Below, in pieces: positions 20,142-31,686 of a stretch of 64,000 bases of DNA. The DNA lies in assembly GCF_000002865.3 (NCBI RefSeq), contig NW_001865065.1, positions 271,690-335,689 of the forward strand, in the 5' to 3' direction. The position numbers were made by a program, and so were the translations under genes. The DNA comes from Monosiga brevicollis MX1. Its lineage: Eukaryota; Opisthokonta; Choanoflagellata; Craspedida; Salpingoecidae. Within the stretch, counting starts at the first letter, position 1. Each line of letters starts with the position of its first letter. Under the pieces are notes generated by a model that was not told the DNA's origin, ran no database searches, and saw nothing but the letters and a program-made list of their open reading frames with translations.

Positions 20142-21362
20142 ATGACGAGTAGCACATTGGTGGGTCAGCCAAGCCGGCTGCTGCTGCTGCTGCTGCTGCT
20201 TTCAACAGGACTCTTGGCTGTTGGTCATGCTCAAAGTACCACCACACTGCCCCTCTCAGAGGGGTTTCCCGGCGCATGTACCGCGCGGTGTTCGTCTTAC
20301 GAGGCGTCTGCGCCATCTGCCCTGGCCTGCCAAGCAGCCTGCACCCAGCCGACGACCTGTCTCACAACCTGTGACGAAGCCTATGAGCACGGCACAAACG
20401 TGCATACAGCATGTTTTGATGGCTGTGCGCTTGGACGCTGCACCTCCGCCTGTGAGGAGGCCAACTGCACCCTTGTCCATCAAGCATGGTCTTGCCCCGC
20501 CCAAGCCGGCAGCACCGGGCTTCCCTCCACTACTTCCAAGGCGACCAACTCGAGCACCGCTTTCGAGCTGCAGGATTACGGTGCGCTCTGAGCACGTCCG
20601 CTGTCTCATTGTATCCCATTGCTCGCTCATCCTCATCCCGTTGTGTGACACCCGTATTTAGTCTTAATCGTCGCCCTGGTGCTGTCCGTCGTCTTGTTGG
20701 GTGCCATTGTCGCCATGATCATTCTTTTTTGCCAACATCGACAACGGCAAGACTCTTCCTTGGAGAAGAATAACGATGACGTGGAAGCCGCCAAGGATGG
20801 CGCCGCATATCCATCCAAAGCTGCGTCGTCCAATTGTAACGTGTCAGCGGCTGGCATAGGACTCGCTTCGCTGGCCGCGCTCGAAAGCCAGCTGGAGCTG
20901 CTGCAACCTCGACATAGCAATGCTTTGCCACGACGTTCAAAAGCTGGGATTAGCGCCGGGGTCAAGCCACGGGCCATACCTCGACGCGGAAAGCTTGCCC
21001 AGCATGCTCTCGTGGCCGCCGAGGAGGGAGACGTGTCCCCCGCAACTTCCCACACCGAGCCCGAGCTGGTGGGCGGTGGCTTTATTGACGATGAAGCCGT
21101 CTCCGCCCTCTATTCACGGCCCACCCCACGTCGTCAACGCATCGTGTATGCCTCTCTTGCACAACTCCGGGCCCGGCCCAGCTCTGCCGGTAGCATGCGC
21201 ATCATTGGTTCAAACGACGAGCAGTCTGCATGCGAATACGCTGACGTTGACTTTCAGCGCACAGCAGAGCTGGCAGACGCCATCGACGCCATTCCCGAGC
21301 GGCGTGCCCCACCCCACCCCGGCACTCGACTGTCGACGGCAGCAACCACAACTACAACATGA
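20142..21362 (+). CDS. Small single-pass receptor with ITIM-like cytoplasmic motif
   Basis: Two exons (20142-20580 and 20662-21362, phase 1) give about 379 residues. ATG 20142 starts a signal peptide whose poly-leucine core is encoded by a CTG run and which ends near VGHA. The ectodomain is about 115 residues with some 14 cysteines, followed by a Ser/Thr-rich stalk. The intron falls just before the transmembrane helix (LIVALVLSVVLLGAIVAMII), which is followed by a basic stop-transfer. The tail of about 200 residues contains IVYASL (Y about 309), a match to the ITIM pattern (I/V/L)xYxx(L/V), and EYADV 30 residues later. This would allow SH2 recruitment after phosphorylation. No ectodomain family was recognised; orphan receptor is the safest call. 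Confidence 0.72.
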
Positions 21363-21617
21363 CCGGACACGCAGGCCCTGCAGAATTGTAAATTTCCTGG
21401 TTGTCGCCTGGAGCGTGAAAGCCTCCGTTGTACACAGCTGCTTTAATTTGACTGCTTGCTTGCTCTTGTGGCACCAAAGGACGGCGACACTCCCCCAGGG
21501 GTGCAGCCCTTCTGAATCGAAACAACCAGATACAAAGCCTCCAGGTACTGTTGCAGCACCTTCCGGGCAGATGGCCGAACCAAGTCAAGACACACTCACA
21601 CACACACACACACACGC

Positions 21618-21672
<55 letters not shown>

Positions 21673-21937
21673 ATCATTTACACACAAATTGTCAGACTTT
21701 TGAACCATTTCACGCTTTCCACGTGTCGAACGACGAGGGAGGTGACGGCGAGAATTTGGCAGCGTGTGCAGAACGGCATTGGCGTGTTACTACGAGGCAC
21801 CACAGTTGTTATATCGTGATTGAACATCACGGCAATATACGACTCTCGGGAGTTGAGCAACTGGCACGGTCGACGTTGGGTGGGGTGCGCAGGCTGAGCG
21901 ACTTCACCACGCACAAGTCCGCACTCGACACTTGATC
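21363..21937. promoter_or_regulatory. Spacer upstream of DDX52 with CA microsatellite
   Basis: No gene was recognised. The interval holds the 3' end of the small receptor gene and the presumed DDX52 promoter, with a long CA repeat in between. Confidence 0.4.
21597..21671. repeat. CA dinucleotide microsatellite
   Basis: Nearly pure CA repeat of about 75 bp with two CG interruptions, located about 270 bp upstream of the DDX52 start codon. Confidence 0.97.
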
Positions 21938-24847
21938 ATGTCTCAAAACGATGCGTTTCACATGCTCACGGCGGGCCTTCGCGTCCGTCGGCCAGCCTCA
22001 AGCACCGGCATGGTAGGATAAAGTGTGACCAGCCACCTGCACTGATTTATGGGAACAGAGTGTGCGCGTCTCATCCTCTGCACATTTCTGGCGTTCAGGC
22101 TGCACAGCGAGGCAAAAAGTCGTCCATGTTCACCCTTGACACTACAACGGCTGACACAGAGTACGTCCGGCCAACGCCTTTGGTCTCTCAACGAACGTTT
22201 GCGCCGTATTTGTGGTGTATTCACTACGCCTCGCGCCATCACAGCTCTTCCCAAGAGGACGTTGCCGCATTGCGTAAGCGCCACCGCATTCATGTGCGTG
22301 GCAGCGACGTCCCCGCACCTGTCACGAGCTTTGCCCAACTGGGAAAGCCTGCTGCGGGCCCTGCTGCCAGCTCAGGGCTGCTCCAGGCACTGACTGAGTT
22401 TTTCAAGGAACCCAGTCCCATCCAGGTCAGTCGGTCTTGATTTGGCGGACGCCCACATCTCAATTTACCTGATAATTTGGCCGATGCTGTGCACGTTTTA
22501 CAGATGCAAGCTATTCCAGCGCTTCTGTCCAACCGCGATGTTGTTGGCGTCGCTCCTACTGGTCCGTCCTCACCGTGATGCCATGGTCCGGCTGTTTTTC
22601 TTGTTTCGTGTACAGCCCAACACCTCTAACTCTTTGGTTTGCTTTTCATGCAGGCTCCGGTAAAACCCTGGCCTTTGCAGTACCCATGATGCAGCTCTTG
22701 CAGGCCCCAAAGGAGGAAGGCTTCCGCTGTTGTATTTTGGCTCCCACTCGAGAACTGGCAGCTCAGGTGCGATCGTGACTCCTTCTTTGCCCAAGTGTAC
22801 TCGTGGTGTGCTGACAAGCTGCTTCTACTTTACATGCGCTCTTTTTGCTCGGTCAGATCAAGCGCGAACTGGATCTGCTCAACACCCACTTGCACTTGAA
22901 GATTAGCCTTCTCACCAAGGCCCGGGCCGCTTCAGGCAGCCTGACGTCAAGCAAAAAACATGGTTGGTGGCCTGGTTGCCCCAAAATGATCCCGGTCTGT
23001 CCAAAGGTTTTGCTCAAGCTCACTTGGTGTATGCGTGCTCGCCCAGACATCTTGGTGGCCACCCCCATGCGTTTGGTACATGCTTTGCAGCACAAATTGG
23101 TGGATTTGAGCGCCGTGCGCTGGCTTGTTGTTGATGAGGCCGATCGGCTCTTCGAAAATGGCTTTGAACAGCAGGTATCCTCGCCCCGTCCCCGGCTCTC
23201 TGGTCCCGGCCCGCCACCCATCAACCCCAACTGATTGCCTGGCGTGTGTTGGTGCCCGGTGCGTTAGATCGATGAGGTGATTGCTGCCTGTTCTCACAAA
23301 AAGCGCCGCATTGCTCTCTTCAGTGCCACCATGGTTCGTTATTGCTGTCACGAATGACCCTCGATACACTTGCCGTGCACTGCTTTGTGTGTCTGACTCA
23401 TATGACGTGCTTGCCCTCTAGCCTGAACGTGTCGAGACGTTGGCCCAGACAGTACTGCATGATTACGTCCGGTAGGTCTTGGGTCACCCCGCCTCGAGTT
23501 TCCACCTCAACGTCTTGCTCAAAGCGGTTTGTACCCTCCATTGACCTGTAGCATTGTCGTGGGTGCGGCAAACGCTGCCAACCAGGACGTTGAACAAGAG
23601 TTGAAGTTTGTGGGCAGTGAAGAAGGCAAAATGACTGCCATTCGTCAGATGCTGCAGGTTTGCGTCTCGTCATCTTTCATGGTGCCTTCTGACCGAAAGC
23701 TTCCCTGCCAGTATCTTGGAACAGCGCTTGACTCATGTCTTTCTTTGCGTGTCCCCCTCGTGCAGACGGGCCTGCAGCCACCCGTACTCATTTTCGTGCA
23801 GTCCAAGTCGCGAGCGCAGCAGTTGTTTGAGGAGCTGGTGTACGAAAATGTCAACGTCGACGTGATCCACGCTGACCGCACACAGCAGCAGCGCGATGAA
23901 GTTGTCAAGCGCTTCCGTGAAGGCCAAGTTTGGGTTCTTATTTGTACCGACCTCATGGGCCGTGGTGTTGATTTCAAGGTCAGTGTTCAACTGTTCTCGT
24001 CAGAAATCCCACTTGCTGTTTCGCTCATCCTCCCTGCACGGACACAGGCGGTTAATGTCGTCATCAACTATGACTTTCCCCCCAACGCCACTGAATACAT
24101 CCATCGTGTTGGTACGTGACTTTGTGTTCAAGTCCATCCCGTGACCTTTCGATGTGTCCTGTTTCGCTTTGCGCTTGCTCACCACATGCTAATACAGGTC
24201 GTACCGGTCGTGCTGGCCATCGGGGCCGTGCCGTGACATTTTTTACCGTTGATGACCGACCCATGCTGCGCAAGTACGTTGTGATGGTTTGCACTGACAT
24301 CGATGTCGACACCGCCGCCATGCGTCAGCGAAGCAAGGCTTAAACGTTCTGCCTCTCATTCACGGACTTTTTCTGCAGCATTGCCAACGTGGTCAAAGCG
24401 TCTGGATCGGAAGTGCCAGAGTGGATGCTCAAGCTCAAGAAAACGGAAAAGTTGGTCTTTCGATCCATTTGTAGTTTCCGTGCGATATTGATTGTCCGTC
24501 TTGTCAAGTGCTGTTGGGGTGTTTTTCTGACCCGTGTTGCGCTGGATTGTTTGCGGTCGTGGTAAAGGCAACGGTCCCGTCAGATTGAGCGTGCGCCAGT
24601 CAGCAGCAATCCCAACGTCCAGGCTGCCGACAAGAAGACCAAGGCCAAGCGGGCGCAAAAGTACGTTGCCACGGCCTCCCCATGTTGGTCATGAGGCATG
24701 AGGGTTATTTTGCATTGTTTCACATTGACTTGGCTGATTGACTCTGACTCGTCTTGACATAGGGCGAGCGATGCCGGTGCCGCGCCTCCGAAGAAGGGAA
24801 AGCATCGCTCTACGACACGGGGCAGCACCAAGGGGGCGTCCGCCTAG
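21938..24847 (+). CDS. DDX52: DEAD-box RNA helicase DDX52/Rok1
   Basis: Fifteen exons: 21938-22012, 22099-22425, 22504-22561, 22654-22766, 22857-22962, 23047-23174, 23268-23333, 23422-23471, 23552-23657, 23766-23978, 24048-24111, 24198-24273, 24379-24450, 24568-24660, 24763-24847. All phases agree and give about 543 residues. The N-terminus [13 protein letters not shown] resembles human DDX52. Helicase motifs in order: Q motif with [23 protein letters not shown] (I), APTRELA (Ia), TPMRL (Ib), VDEADRLFE (DEAD, II), FSATM (III), VFVQSK (IV), [12 protein letters not shown] (V) and HRVGRTGRAG (VI). [14 protein letters not shown] is diagnostic of DDX52/Rok1, which acts in 18S rRNA processing of the nucleolar small-subunit processome. 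The C-terminus is a short basic tail. With 14 introns it is the second most intron-dense gene of the window. Confidence 0.96.
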
Positions 24848-24997
24848 GCGACTACCGTGCCTCACAGCTTTAAATTTTACCTCCCTTTGCCGCTACAATC
24901 GAGTGCTTTAGAAAAGTACCGACATACGACTTTAAACTTGAAATTTCGTGGCAAACAAAGTCAATCAGGAGAGATGAAAGACAAGCTGGCTGGCTGC

Positions 24998-26737
24998 TCA
25001 GCTATTGGGGGCTGTACCATCCGTCTGATGTCGCAGCGCCTGCAGCTTGAGCTGGAGAATCCGCTTTTTGCGCACTTGTACCTGTTCTCGCAGTGCATCT
25101 ACAGATGCTTGAAGTGCCTCTTGCGGCTTGGAACGTTTTGCTTCGGGCGGTGTACCCGTGCGTGTTGGAACAGACTCGGGACGAGTGGTAGCACGGTGGA
25201 CTGGGCTACGTTGTCGCGCTCGTAAAGCTGAGACGGTGGTGGTACCGGACTGATTGGTGCTGCGCAGATCTGCGATAGCCGCCCGGGCCATGGCTCGGAC
25301 GTGCGGGGGCGTTGCCATACCGTCTTCATGCTCCACATCAGGCTCAGGACTGTCCCAGCGACTGCGCTGTCGAGGCTCAGCACCGTACGGATCCATCTGG
25401 TCCTCCTCGCTGCTGACCTGATGGTCGAGGCGAGACCGAGAGCGGTGTTCGGATGAGCTGGTACCTGCCCAGTCAGACCGTGCATGACGACGACGAGCGC
25501 GACGGGCGCGCTGAATGCCCTGGCGCTCCTCGTCACTGTCAATTGATTCATGATCAGAGAGGGTATCAAGACCGTCGAGGCCGCGCGGGACGTCGCGCGA
25601 GGTCTGGTGACCCCATCCGGCGGGATTGAGGCGCGACTTGCGACGTCGGCGCTCGGCCATGGTGCTTCGATGTTCATCTGCGGCCTGAGCTGCAAGTTCG
25701 GCCCGGTGAGCTTCTGCATCAACATGTGAGTGCTGACGTAGCACGTCTTGCACAAGATGCAGGTAGCGACGGGCATCGCGGTGGCGAGTGTGGGAGGGGG
25801 GTTCATAGCGTGCGTGTTGGTCGTAAGCAATCATGTCCAGGGGTGATTGGGCAAAGGCCACAAACTCGTGAAGAAAATGGTCGGTATGACGAAACAAGAA
25901 CGGCTCCAGCATGGGATGTACCAGCGCGGTGCTGCGAAAATCGACGCGCTGTAACAGGGACTGCACATAGTTTAGGACAAAGGCTGCGTTGTGAGGCCCC
26001 ACAAGGACTCGCAGCTCCCGTTCCAACCAGGGTGTGACACGTCGCAGTGCATCAGGGTGCGAAAACGATGCTGGGCCAATATCGCGAAGGCGGCGCTGCA
26101 GTGTGGGGTCGTACTCTGGTTGGACCCGTAAACGAGCTGCGTACACGGCCTGTCGACGCTGTTCGGCTGCAGCTACACGTGGGCGCAGCGGGCGATCAGA
26201 TCGAGTGCGAGCTGCAGCACGGCGGGAAGATTGCCACCGACTGTAAGCACTATCAATGCGCCCAGAAGGCCTGGATTTGCTGGCTGCAGGCGTGGGCAGC
26301 CGATAACAGTCAAAGAGGTCGGCTGAGCGAATATTATGCAGAATGGCGCCAAAAGGCTTTTTGCACAAGGGGCAGCTCGGGTTGACTTCAGACCACAGCC
26401 GAATGCACTCAAAGCAGAAAGCATGGAAGCATTGATCAGTCAGTGCACGATCCGTCATCTCCGTCAAGCAGATGGGGCAAGCCTCCAGCTCGGGCTCGTC
26501 TGCTTCTGCTTCCGACTCGGGCTTTTCTGGTATCGGTTGAGGCTCGTATGTTTGGGTGGCTTCAGATGTAGGTTGATGCGAGGCCATGGCGGGTGCTGCT
26601 GCAGCCTCCTCCATCCCTTTGAGTGCTGGTATGTGATAATTGGTTGCAACAGTATCGCTCGGCTCGGGTTCGGGATGAACGACTGCATTGTCGTCGGTGA
26701 GCGCGGCATCGTCGACGCGCGGCATCGTCGCCGACAT
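24998..26737 (-). CDS. TOPORS-like RING-finger E3 ligase
   Basis: A single uninterrupted exon encodes 579 residues from ATG 26737. An acidic N-terminus precedes a C3HC4 RING at about 87-126 (CPICLTEMTDRALTDQCFHAFC...CPLC) and the adjoining FGAILHNIRSADLFDCY segment. Downstream, LRRVTPWLERELRVLVGPHN and PFLFRHTDHFLHEF match the second conserved block of TOPORS, a nuclear ubiquitin/SUMO E3 that binds topoisomerase I. The C-terminal half is Arg/Ser-rich and ends in a likely coiled coil (VDALREQVQVRKKRILQLKL). Absence of introns contrasts with DDX52, whose stop is only 150 bp away in convergent orientation. Confidence 0.88.
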   Translation of the reverse strand: MSATMPRVDDAALTDDNAVVHPEPEPSDTVATNYHIPALKGMEEAAAAPAMASHQPTSEATQTYEPQPIPEKPESEAEADEPELEACPICLTEMTDRALTDQCFHAFCFECIRLWSEVNPSCPLCKKPFGAILHNIRSADLFDCYRLPTPAASKSRPSGRIDSAYSRWQSSRRAAARTRSDRPLRPRVAAAEQRRQAVYAARLRVQPEYDPTLQRRLRDIGPASFSHPDALRRVTPWLERELRVLVGPHNAAFVLNYVQSLLQRVDFRSTALVHPMLEPFLFRHTDHFLHEFVAFAQSPLDMIAYDQHARYEPPSHTRHRDARRYLHLVQDVLRQHSHVDAEAHRAELAAQAADEHRSTMAERRRRKSRLNPAGWGHQTSRDVPRGLDGLDTLSDHESIDSDEERQGIQRARRARRRHARSDWAGTSSSEHRSRSRLDHQVSSEEDQMDPYGAEPRQRSRWDSPEPDVEHEDGMATPPHVRAMARAAIADLRSTNQSGTTTVSALRARQRSPVHRATTRPESVPTRTGTPPEAKRSKPQEALQASVDALREQVQVRKKRILQLKLQALRHQTDGTAPNS

Positions 26738-27075
26738 AACGGTCTCAAAACCGAGCAGATTAATCGAGCACGATAGGTCCTACCGCCTGCTATTCAACAC
26801 GATCCGACGGCACATATCACCATGTTCGGTACCCATCGCTTCAGCCACGTCCACCAGAAAAAAAACCAAGAGGCGCACACGAGGCGCTGCCGGATTCAAC
26901 TCCAGCCTCAAGCAAAGAAAGTGAAAAAATAAAAATAAAATGACGAAAGCAGTGACCTTTGTAACAACTGATAGGTTTCATCTGACATTTTATATTGTGC
27001 AACAGGTGTGTAAAACAGGTGTTGTTGTTGGATGTTGCGTCTGCTCGAGCGGTCCAGTCCAGACCATCGCGCTGG

Positions 27076-27170
<95 letters not shown>

Positions 27171-27742
27171 TGGCTCGCACCCTTGCTCGGCTGGGAGAGG
27201 TCTGCTTTGAACGATCGTGCAAGGCCGGTTGATTGTAATGGGATCTGGATCGCCAGTGTGTTCAGACTTTAGAGTTGTAAACTGTTGTCGGTCGCACACA
27301 GACAGGCTCGTGTCTCACCTCGACGCATCATCAACGATTGGGTTCTTTGAACATAGAGCGGGCCCTTTTCACTGTGAAACGTCCCAGTCAGCACCGGCAA
27401 CGGGGTATGTATCCCTGACTGTGTGTGTCGCATCCGCCCCAGTATTTTATGTTGCCATCTTTGCTCTCATATCCATGCTTGTTGCTTGCCGATATCTGCT
27501 GGCCCGACAGTTTGCCCCTCTCACGCGCCTGACATTGACTGACCAAGCGTCCTGCGCCAAGGTGATGAAGCTGGGCGAGATGTACATTTTTTTTGGTGTC
27601 GCAGCGCAACCAATGGCCTGGGTCACTTTGCCTTCGTGACATGCATTTGTCTCACTGACCTCCACTTGACTCCCTGCTTTCCCTCTCGCAGTTTCCAGAG
27701 TCTGACGTGCACAGCCGTGTCGACACCCTCAACCCCCTTGCC
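26738..27742. promoter_or_regulatory. Divergent spacer between TOPORS-like and F-BAR genes
   Basis: No gene recognised in 1 kb. It holds a long CT repeat in the middle and presumably both promoters. Confidence 0.4.
27076..27168. repeat. CT dinucleotide microsatellite
   Basis: Imperfect CT repeat of about 93 bp with a few CC/TT interruptions, in the divergent spacer. Confidence 0.97.
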
Positions 27743-30700
27743 ATGGCCTCCGGTGGCAAGCCCAGTTGGGGTCTTGATCTCTGGGTTCGTTCTGGTGCTT
27801 CCCGATTGCGAACATTGACCCGTGCATGGCCTGATCATGTCACCTCACCTTTGCCCAGGACCAAGAAAAGACCATCTTCGAGCGCGTGGACCATGGCATT
27901 GAGTTTTTTAACAACTGCCGCCATCTGATCCAAGCTCAAGCCGCCCTCGAGGCTCACTATGCCAAAGAACTTCAGTGTGTTCCATTCTGCCCATCTGCTC
28001 CAAGCCTGCAGCCTGACACTCAGAGCCATCTTTTTTTTTTTCTTTCTTTCGTAGGAAGCTCATTAAGCAATATGGTGACCTTAAGCAAGACTGTGGTGGT
28101 GAAGAAAGGTATGTCGACTTGCAAGAAGGCTTGGCGCTCGAGAGACCAAGCAAGGCTCATGCTGCTTCATCCTTGTGACATGGCGATGTGGACAGCTCCA
28201 TGATGAAGGCCTGGCGCACGGTACTTGAGCAGCTCGATGCCATTGGCAAGCAGCACGAACTGCGGGCCGAGGATCTCAACACGCAGGTTGGCCTTGCGTT
28301 GAGTGCCTGTTTCGTCCAGAGAATCCTTTCCCGTCTGCTCTTTTTAACCAGCCCACCCTCTTTTGCAGTGTGCGGACAAAATGAAGATCGTGGTCAGCGA
28401 GCACCGAAACACTCGCAAGACAGTGGCCAGTGAACTCTCAAAAGCCTCGGTTGGTCTGCCCATCTGAGAACACGTACTGTCAACCACTTCGCCGCCGATA
28501 CGGGGTATTCAATCCCGACACACTTACGCCTGGTTTTCGAACCGTACCTTGTCGTCAGAAAAAACTATCTTCTGCACGCGGCAAGTATGAAGCAGTTCGC
28601 AAGGACTACGAACGCCGTCAGCGCGACGCCATTGCAGCAAAAAACAAGCTCGAGCAAGCTGAAGACGAGTCAAAAATGACAGAGGCCAAGATTATGAAGG
28701 TTTGTGTCACCCCAACGCATGGTTGGCTTCAGTTGCCTGAATTTCAAGCTTACAATCAGTTGTGCTGGGGCAGCTGAAAGACGACATGGACAAAGCGCAC
28801 CGGGAGTGTGGCACTGCAAAGGAGAACCACGAGCTCTCAGTCGTTGAGTTTAATCTCGCCCAAAAGCAATTTTACCAAGACGAGCAAGCCCGGCTCTTTG
28901 ACGTGTGTAAAAGTTTGGCTCATTCGCTTCGGCAGCAGTTTGTTGTGGCAGCAGTTTGTTGTCTCTAGCGCTGACCGCACGTGCGCTCGATTCGCTCCTT
29001 GGTCATTGCAGCGCCTCCAGGAGAGCGACTTGCAGCGAACTACAGAGCAAGTTGATTTTCTTCGTGTAGGTCCAATTGTCAAACCTGTTCTTTTTTTTGT
29101 TTTGTTTTGTTTTGTTTTGTGTTTGTTGTTGACCCACAGGCCGCATTTTGAGTTTGAAAGTACATGCTAACCTGAACTATTGCATCAAATCAGCTGTATA
29201 CCAAAGCCCTCCGCTGCTCTCTGCCCATCATGACCAGCTGCATTGACACGATGGATCTCGAGCTGCAAGCAGTGGACGCGGTCAGTAGTTCACGGTGCTG
29301 TCCGCTTCCGAGCCGACGGTGGCATGCTACTTTGCTCACTCTCGGCCTGTAATTGTACTGCAGTCGTCAGACGTGCATCTTTTCTGTGCCAATATGAAGT
29401 CTGGCATTGAGATTCCTGGCGACATTGATGCTTCCGCAGCCGTGAGTGCCGCTGAACCTGGCCTGACCATGGGGCGCTCTCTTTCGGTGGTGCTGCATGA
29501 AGTTTGCTGTTGGCAGGCCTCTTTTGTTGACACATCAAACCTTCTTGTGATTTTAGAAAATTGCGGCCACGGCGGGTGTGACTGTGCAGCAGGTCAACCA
29601 GCGTCGTGTCCTGAAGCACAAACTGTTCAAAACCACGAGTCGCAAGAAAGTGCGTGGCCACCGACTCAAATTTGTTTGCCCTTCGTTGATGCGGTTTGCT
29701 CACTGTTCAACACGGACATGACGATGGTCGCGCATCGCAGGATGCAATCCGTGATGACTTTGGCCATCTGCCACCGGAGCAGCGACGCAAGGCTATTCAG
29801 AAAAAGGTGAGTGGTGGGCCGCCTGTGCTGTCGGGCACTCTTGGGCGCTGCTAATTCCATTGTGGCACATTTTGTATAGATCTCCGAGTTGCAGGAACAA
29901 CATGACAAGGCCGAGAAGAGCATCATGGCCACGCAAAAGACAATTGACCTATACCGTGACCAGCCCCAGTTTGGTGACGCCAAAACAATTGCTGCCGCCG
30001 AGGGTGAAATATCCGGATTGGAGAAGGAGCGCGAAAAGCTGGCGGTATGCCTTGTGCAAGGGCCAGTTTGGATGATCGCCCCGATATTTTGCACTGGCTG
30101 GTTGCGCCCTCACTTGCATCGCCACGCGCAGAACGAGCTATACAAGTTTCAGCTGTATCTATGCACCATTGACAAAAGCGAGCCCCCAGTGCCTCCCACG
30201 GGTACGTTGTTTCGATGTTGGGGGCAGGAAGATCAAGGGAGACATTGCTGCGTTTGTTGTATCAAAATTGCGACCTTTCACACTTGCTCACTTGAATTCT
30301 TGCGTGTGTGCAGGCTACAAGGAGGTCACGGCCATGCTGGTTGGTCACCGTCATGACAGTTGAAGCTCCTGCTTTTCCTTTGTTGTTCTTACGTGTTTGC
30401 TCGTGTCCCGTGTCTTTGGTTGAACAGGGGGATGAGGATAATATCTCTGTCATGAGCCACGTATGTACCTACCCAATGGTCGATCTTTTTTTTTTGGCAT
30501 GCTGACTCGCTTATCCCAGGAAGTGGCATCTCACTTGCTGTGCACACATCGATGGCACGAACGTGTAGGATAGCTACGCTTCGGGGCATAGCCACAACCC
30601 ATTCCCTTCGCCCGCTCAAGCCAGTCCGAGCGCTGCAGCCGCCGCACCAGACGCCAACTCTTTTGCTGTTCGTTGTTTTTGCACCACCGCCCAATGCTCG

Positions 30701-31240
30701 AAACACGGGTCTTGCCCTGACGCCAGGTTATCCACTCGACCTCTAGGCCCCTGTTTCGCAACAGGCGGAGGGTGACGATGAGGATGACTTTGACAACTGG
30801 AGTGATGAAGATGAGGGCCAGGTCATGGCCGACCCGCTGGCCGAATCCACTGCCGCCGATCCAGCTCCTCCCCCGGCTGCGCCGGCTGTTGATGCTGTAC
30901 GTTTGAACCGCTGCCTCAGTGCGGTGACAAACTTGCTACTCGGTGGCACCGAGACACGCTGACAACCTCTTTTTTTTTTTTTTTTTTTTTTTTTTGGTGG
31001 TTTTCTTTTTCTTTTTTTTCCTTTTTTTTTCTTGTCAATTCTTAGGTACCCACGGTTGGGACAGCACGAGCTCTCTACGACTTTCCCGGCACAAACCCTG
31101 GTGAAATGGCCATGCAGGCCAACGAGGAGTTGCAGGTTGTCGCATTAGATGATGGCTCCGGCTGGGTTCGTGTGCTCAAGAACGGGGCTCAAGGCTACTG
31201 TCCGGCCTCCTACATTGAGATGACCTCCTCTGACTCTTGA
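27743..31240 (+). CDS. TOCA/CIP4-family F-BAR, HR1, SH3 adaptor
   Basis: Eighteen exons: 27743-27784, 27859-27974, 28055-28108, 28196-28286, 28369-28449, 28559-28699, 28774-28902, 29012-29065, 29194-29280, 29364-29441, 29557-29649, 29741-29806, 29880-30044, 30132-30201, 30314-30339, 30428-30460, 30747-30896, 31046-31240. Total about 556 residues. The start SWGLDLW plus DQEKTIFERVDHGIEFF matches the F-BAR opening of CIP4/FBP17/TOCA-1. F-BAR spans about 8-290. A HR1-type coiled coil includes DDFGHLPPEQRRKAIQKK, nearly the CIP4 consensus, which binds Cdc42-GTP. An acidic stretch (DDEDDFDNWSDEDEG) leads to a C-terminal SH3 (ALYDFPGTNPGEM...GWVRV...GYCPASYIE). The family curves membranes and recruits N-WASP/WAVE actin nucleators. 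One acceptor (30747 or 30765) is ambiguous but in frame either way. The last intron contains a 25-nt T run. Confidence 0.93.
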
Positions 31241-31686
31241 GTATCCCCGCCAAGTTTGCAACAGAACACAAACACGGCATTCTGAGCTGCCACGATGGCA
31301 GTCTCGCGACTTGTGCTGATGATTGCTTTTGTTGTGTTGGCTTGCCGTCCTGCGCACCGCTATTATTTGCAAATGGGGTGTTTGTTTGTTTGTTGGTTTT
31401 TTTTTTTTTTTGGACAATTATTGCCTGTTGTTGTCGTTACTGTGGTCCCCCTGAGACCTGACCTAGTCGCGCGCATGTGGCCAGCAAGCACCGTAAAGTT
31501 CTTTTTTTCTTTGTCGTGAGGCTCACGCCTATACAGTCTGTTATTGGCTTGCTGACCCAGGAAATTGATTCTTGACCATGCAAATTGATGCAGTGAATAC
31601 AATTGCAAGTGACTGGTGACTAGAGATCACCAAAAACGCCTCAAGCCATCAAACGCAGCACGCGAGAAAATCTCTTGCACAAGCGA
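31241..31686. other. Convergent 3' region between F-BAR and NKAP genes
   Basis: No gene recognised. It holds the 3' untranslated parts of both flanking genes and a T-rich tract near 31395-31410. Confidence 0.45.

Noticed and set aside
21352-21708. Frame encoding a long Val-Cys run
   Set aside because: It is a translated CA microsatellite, not a gene.
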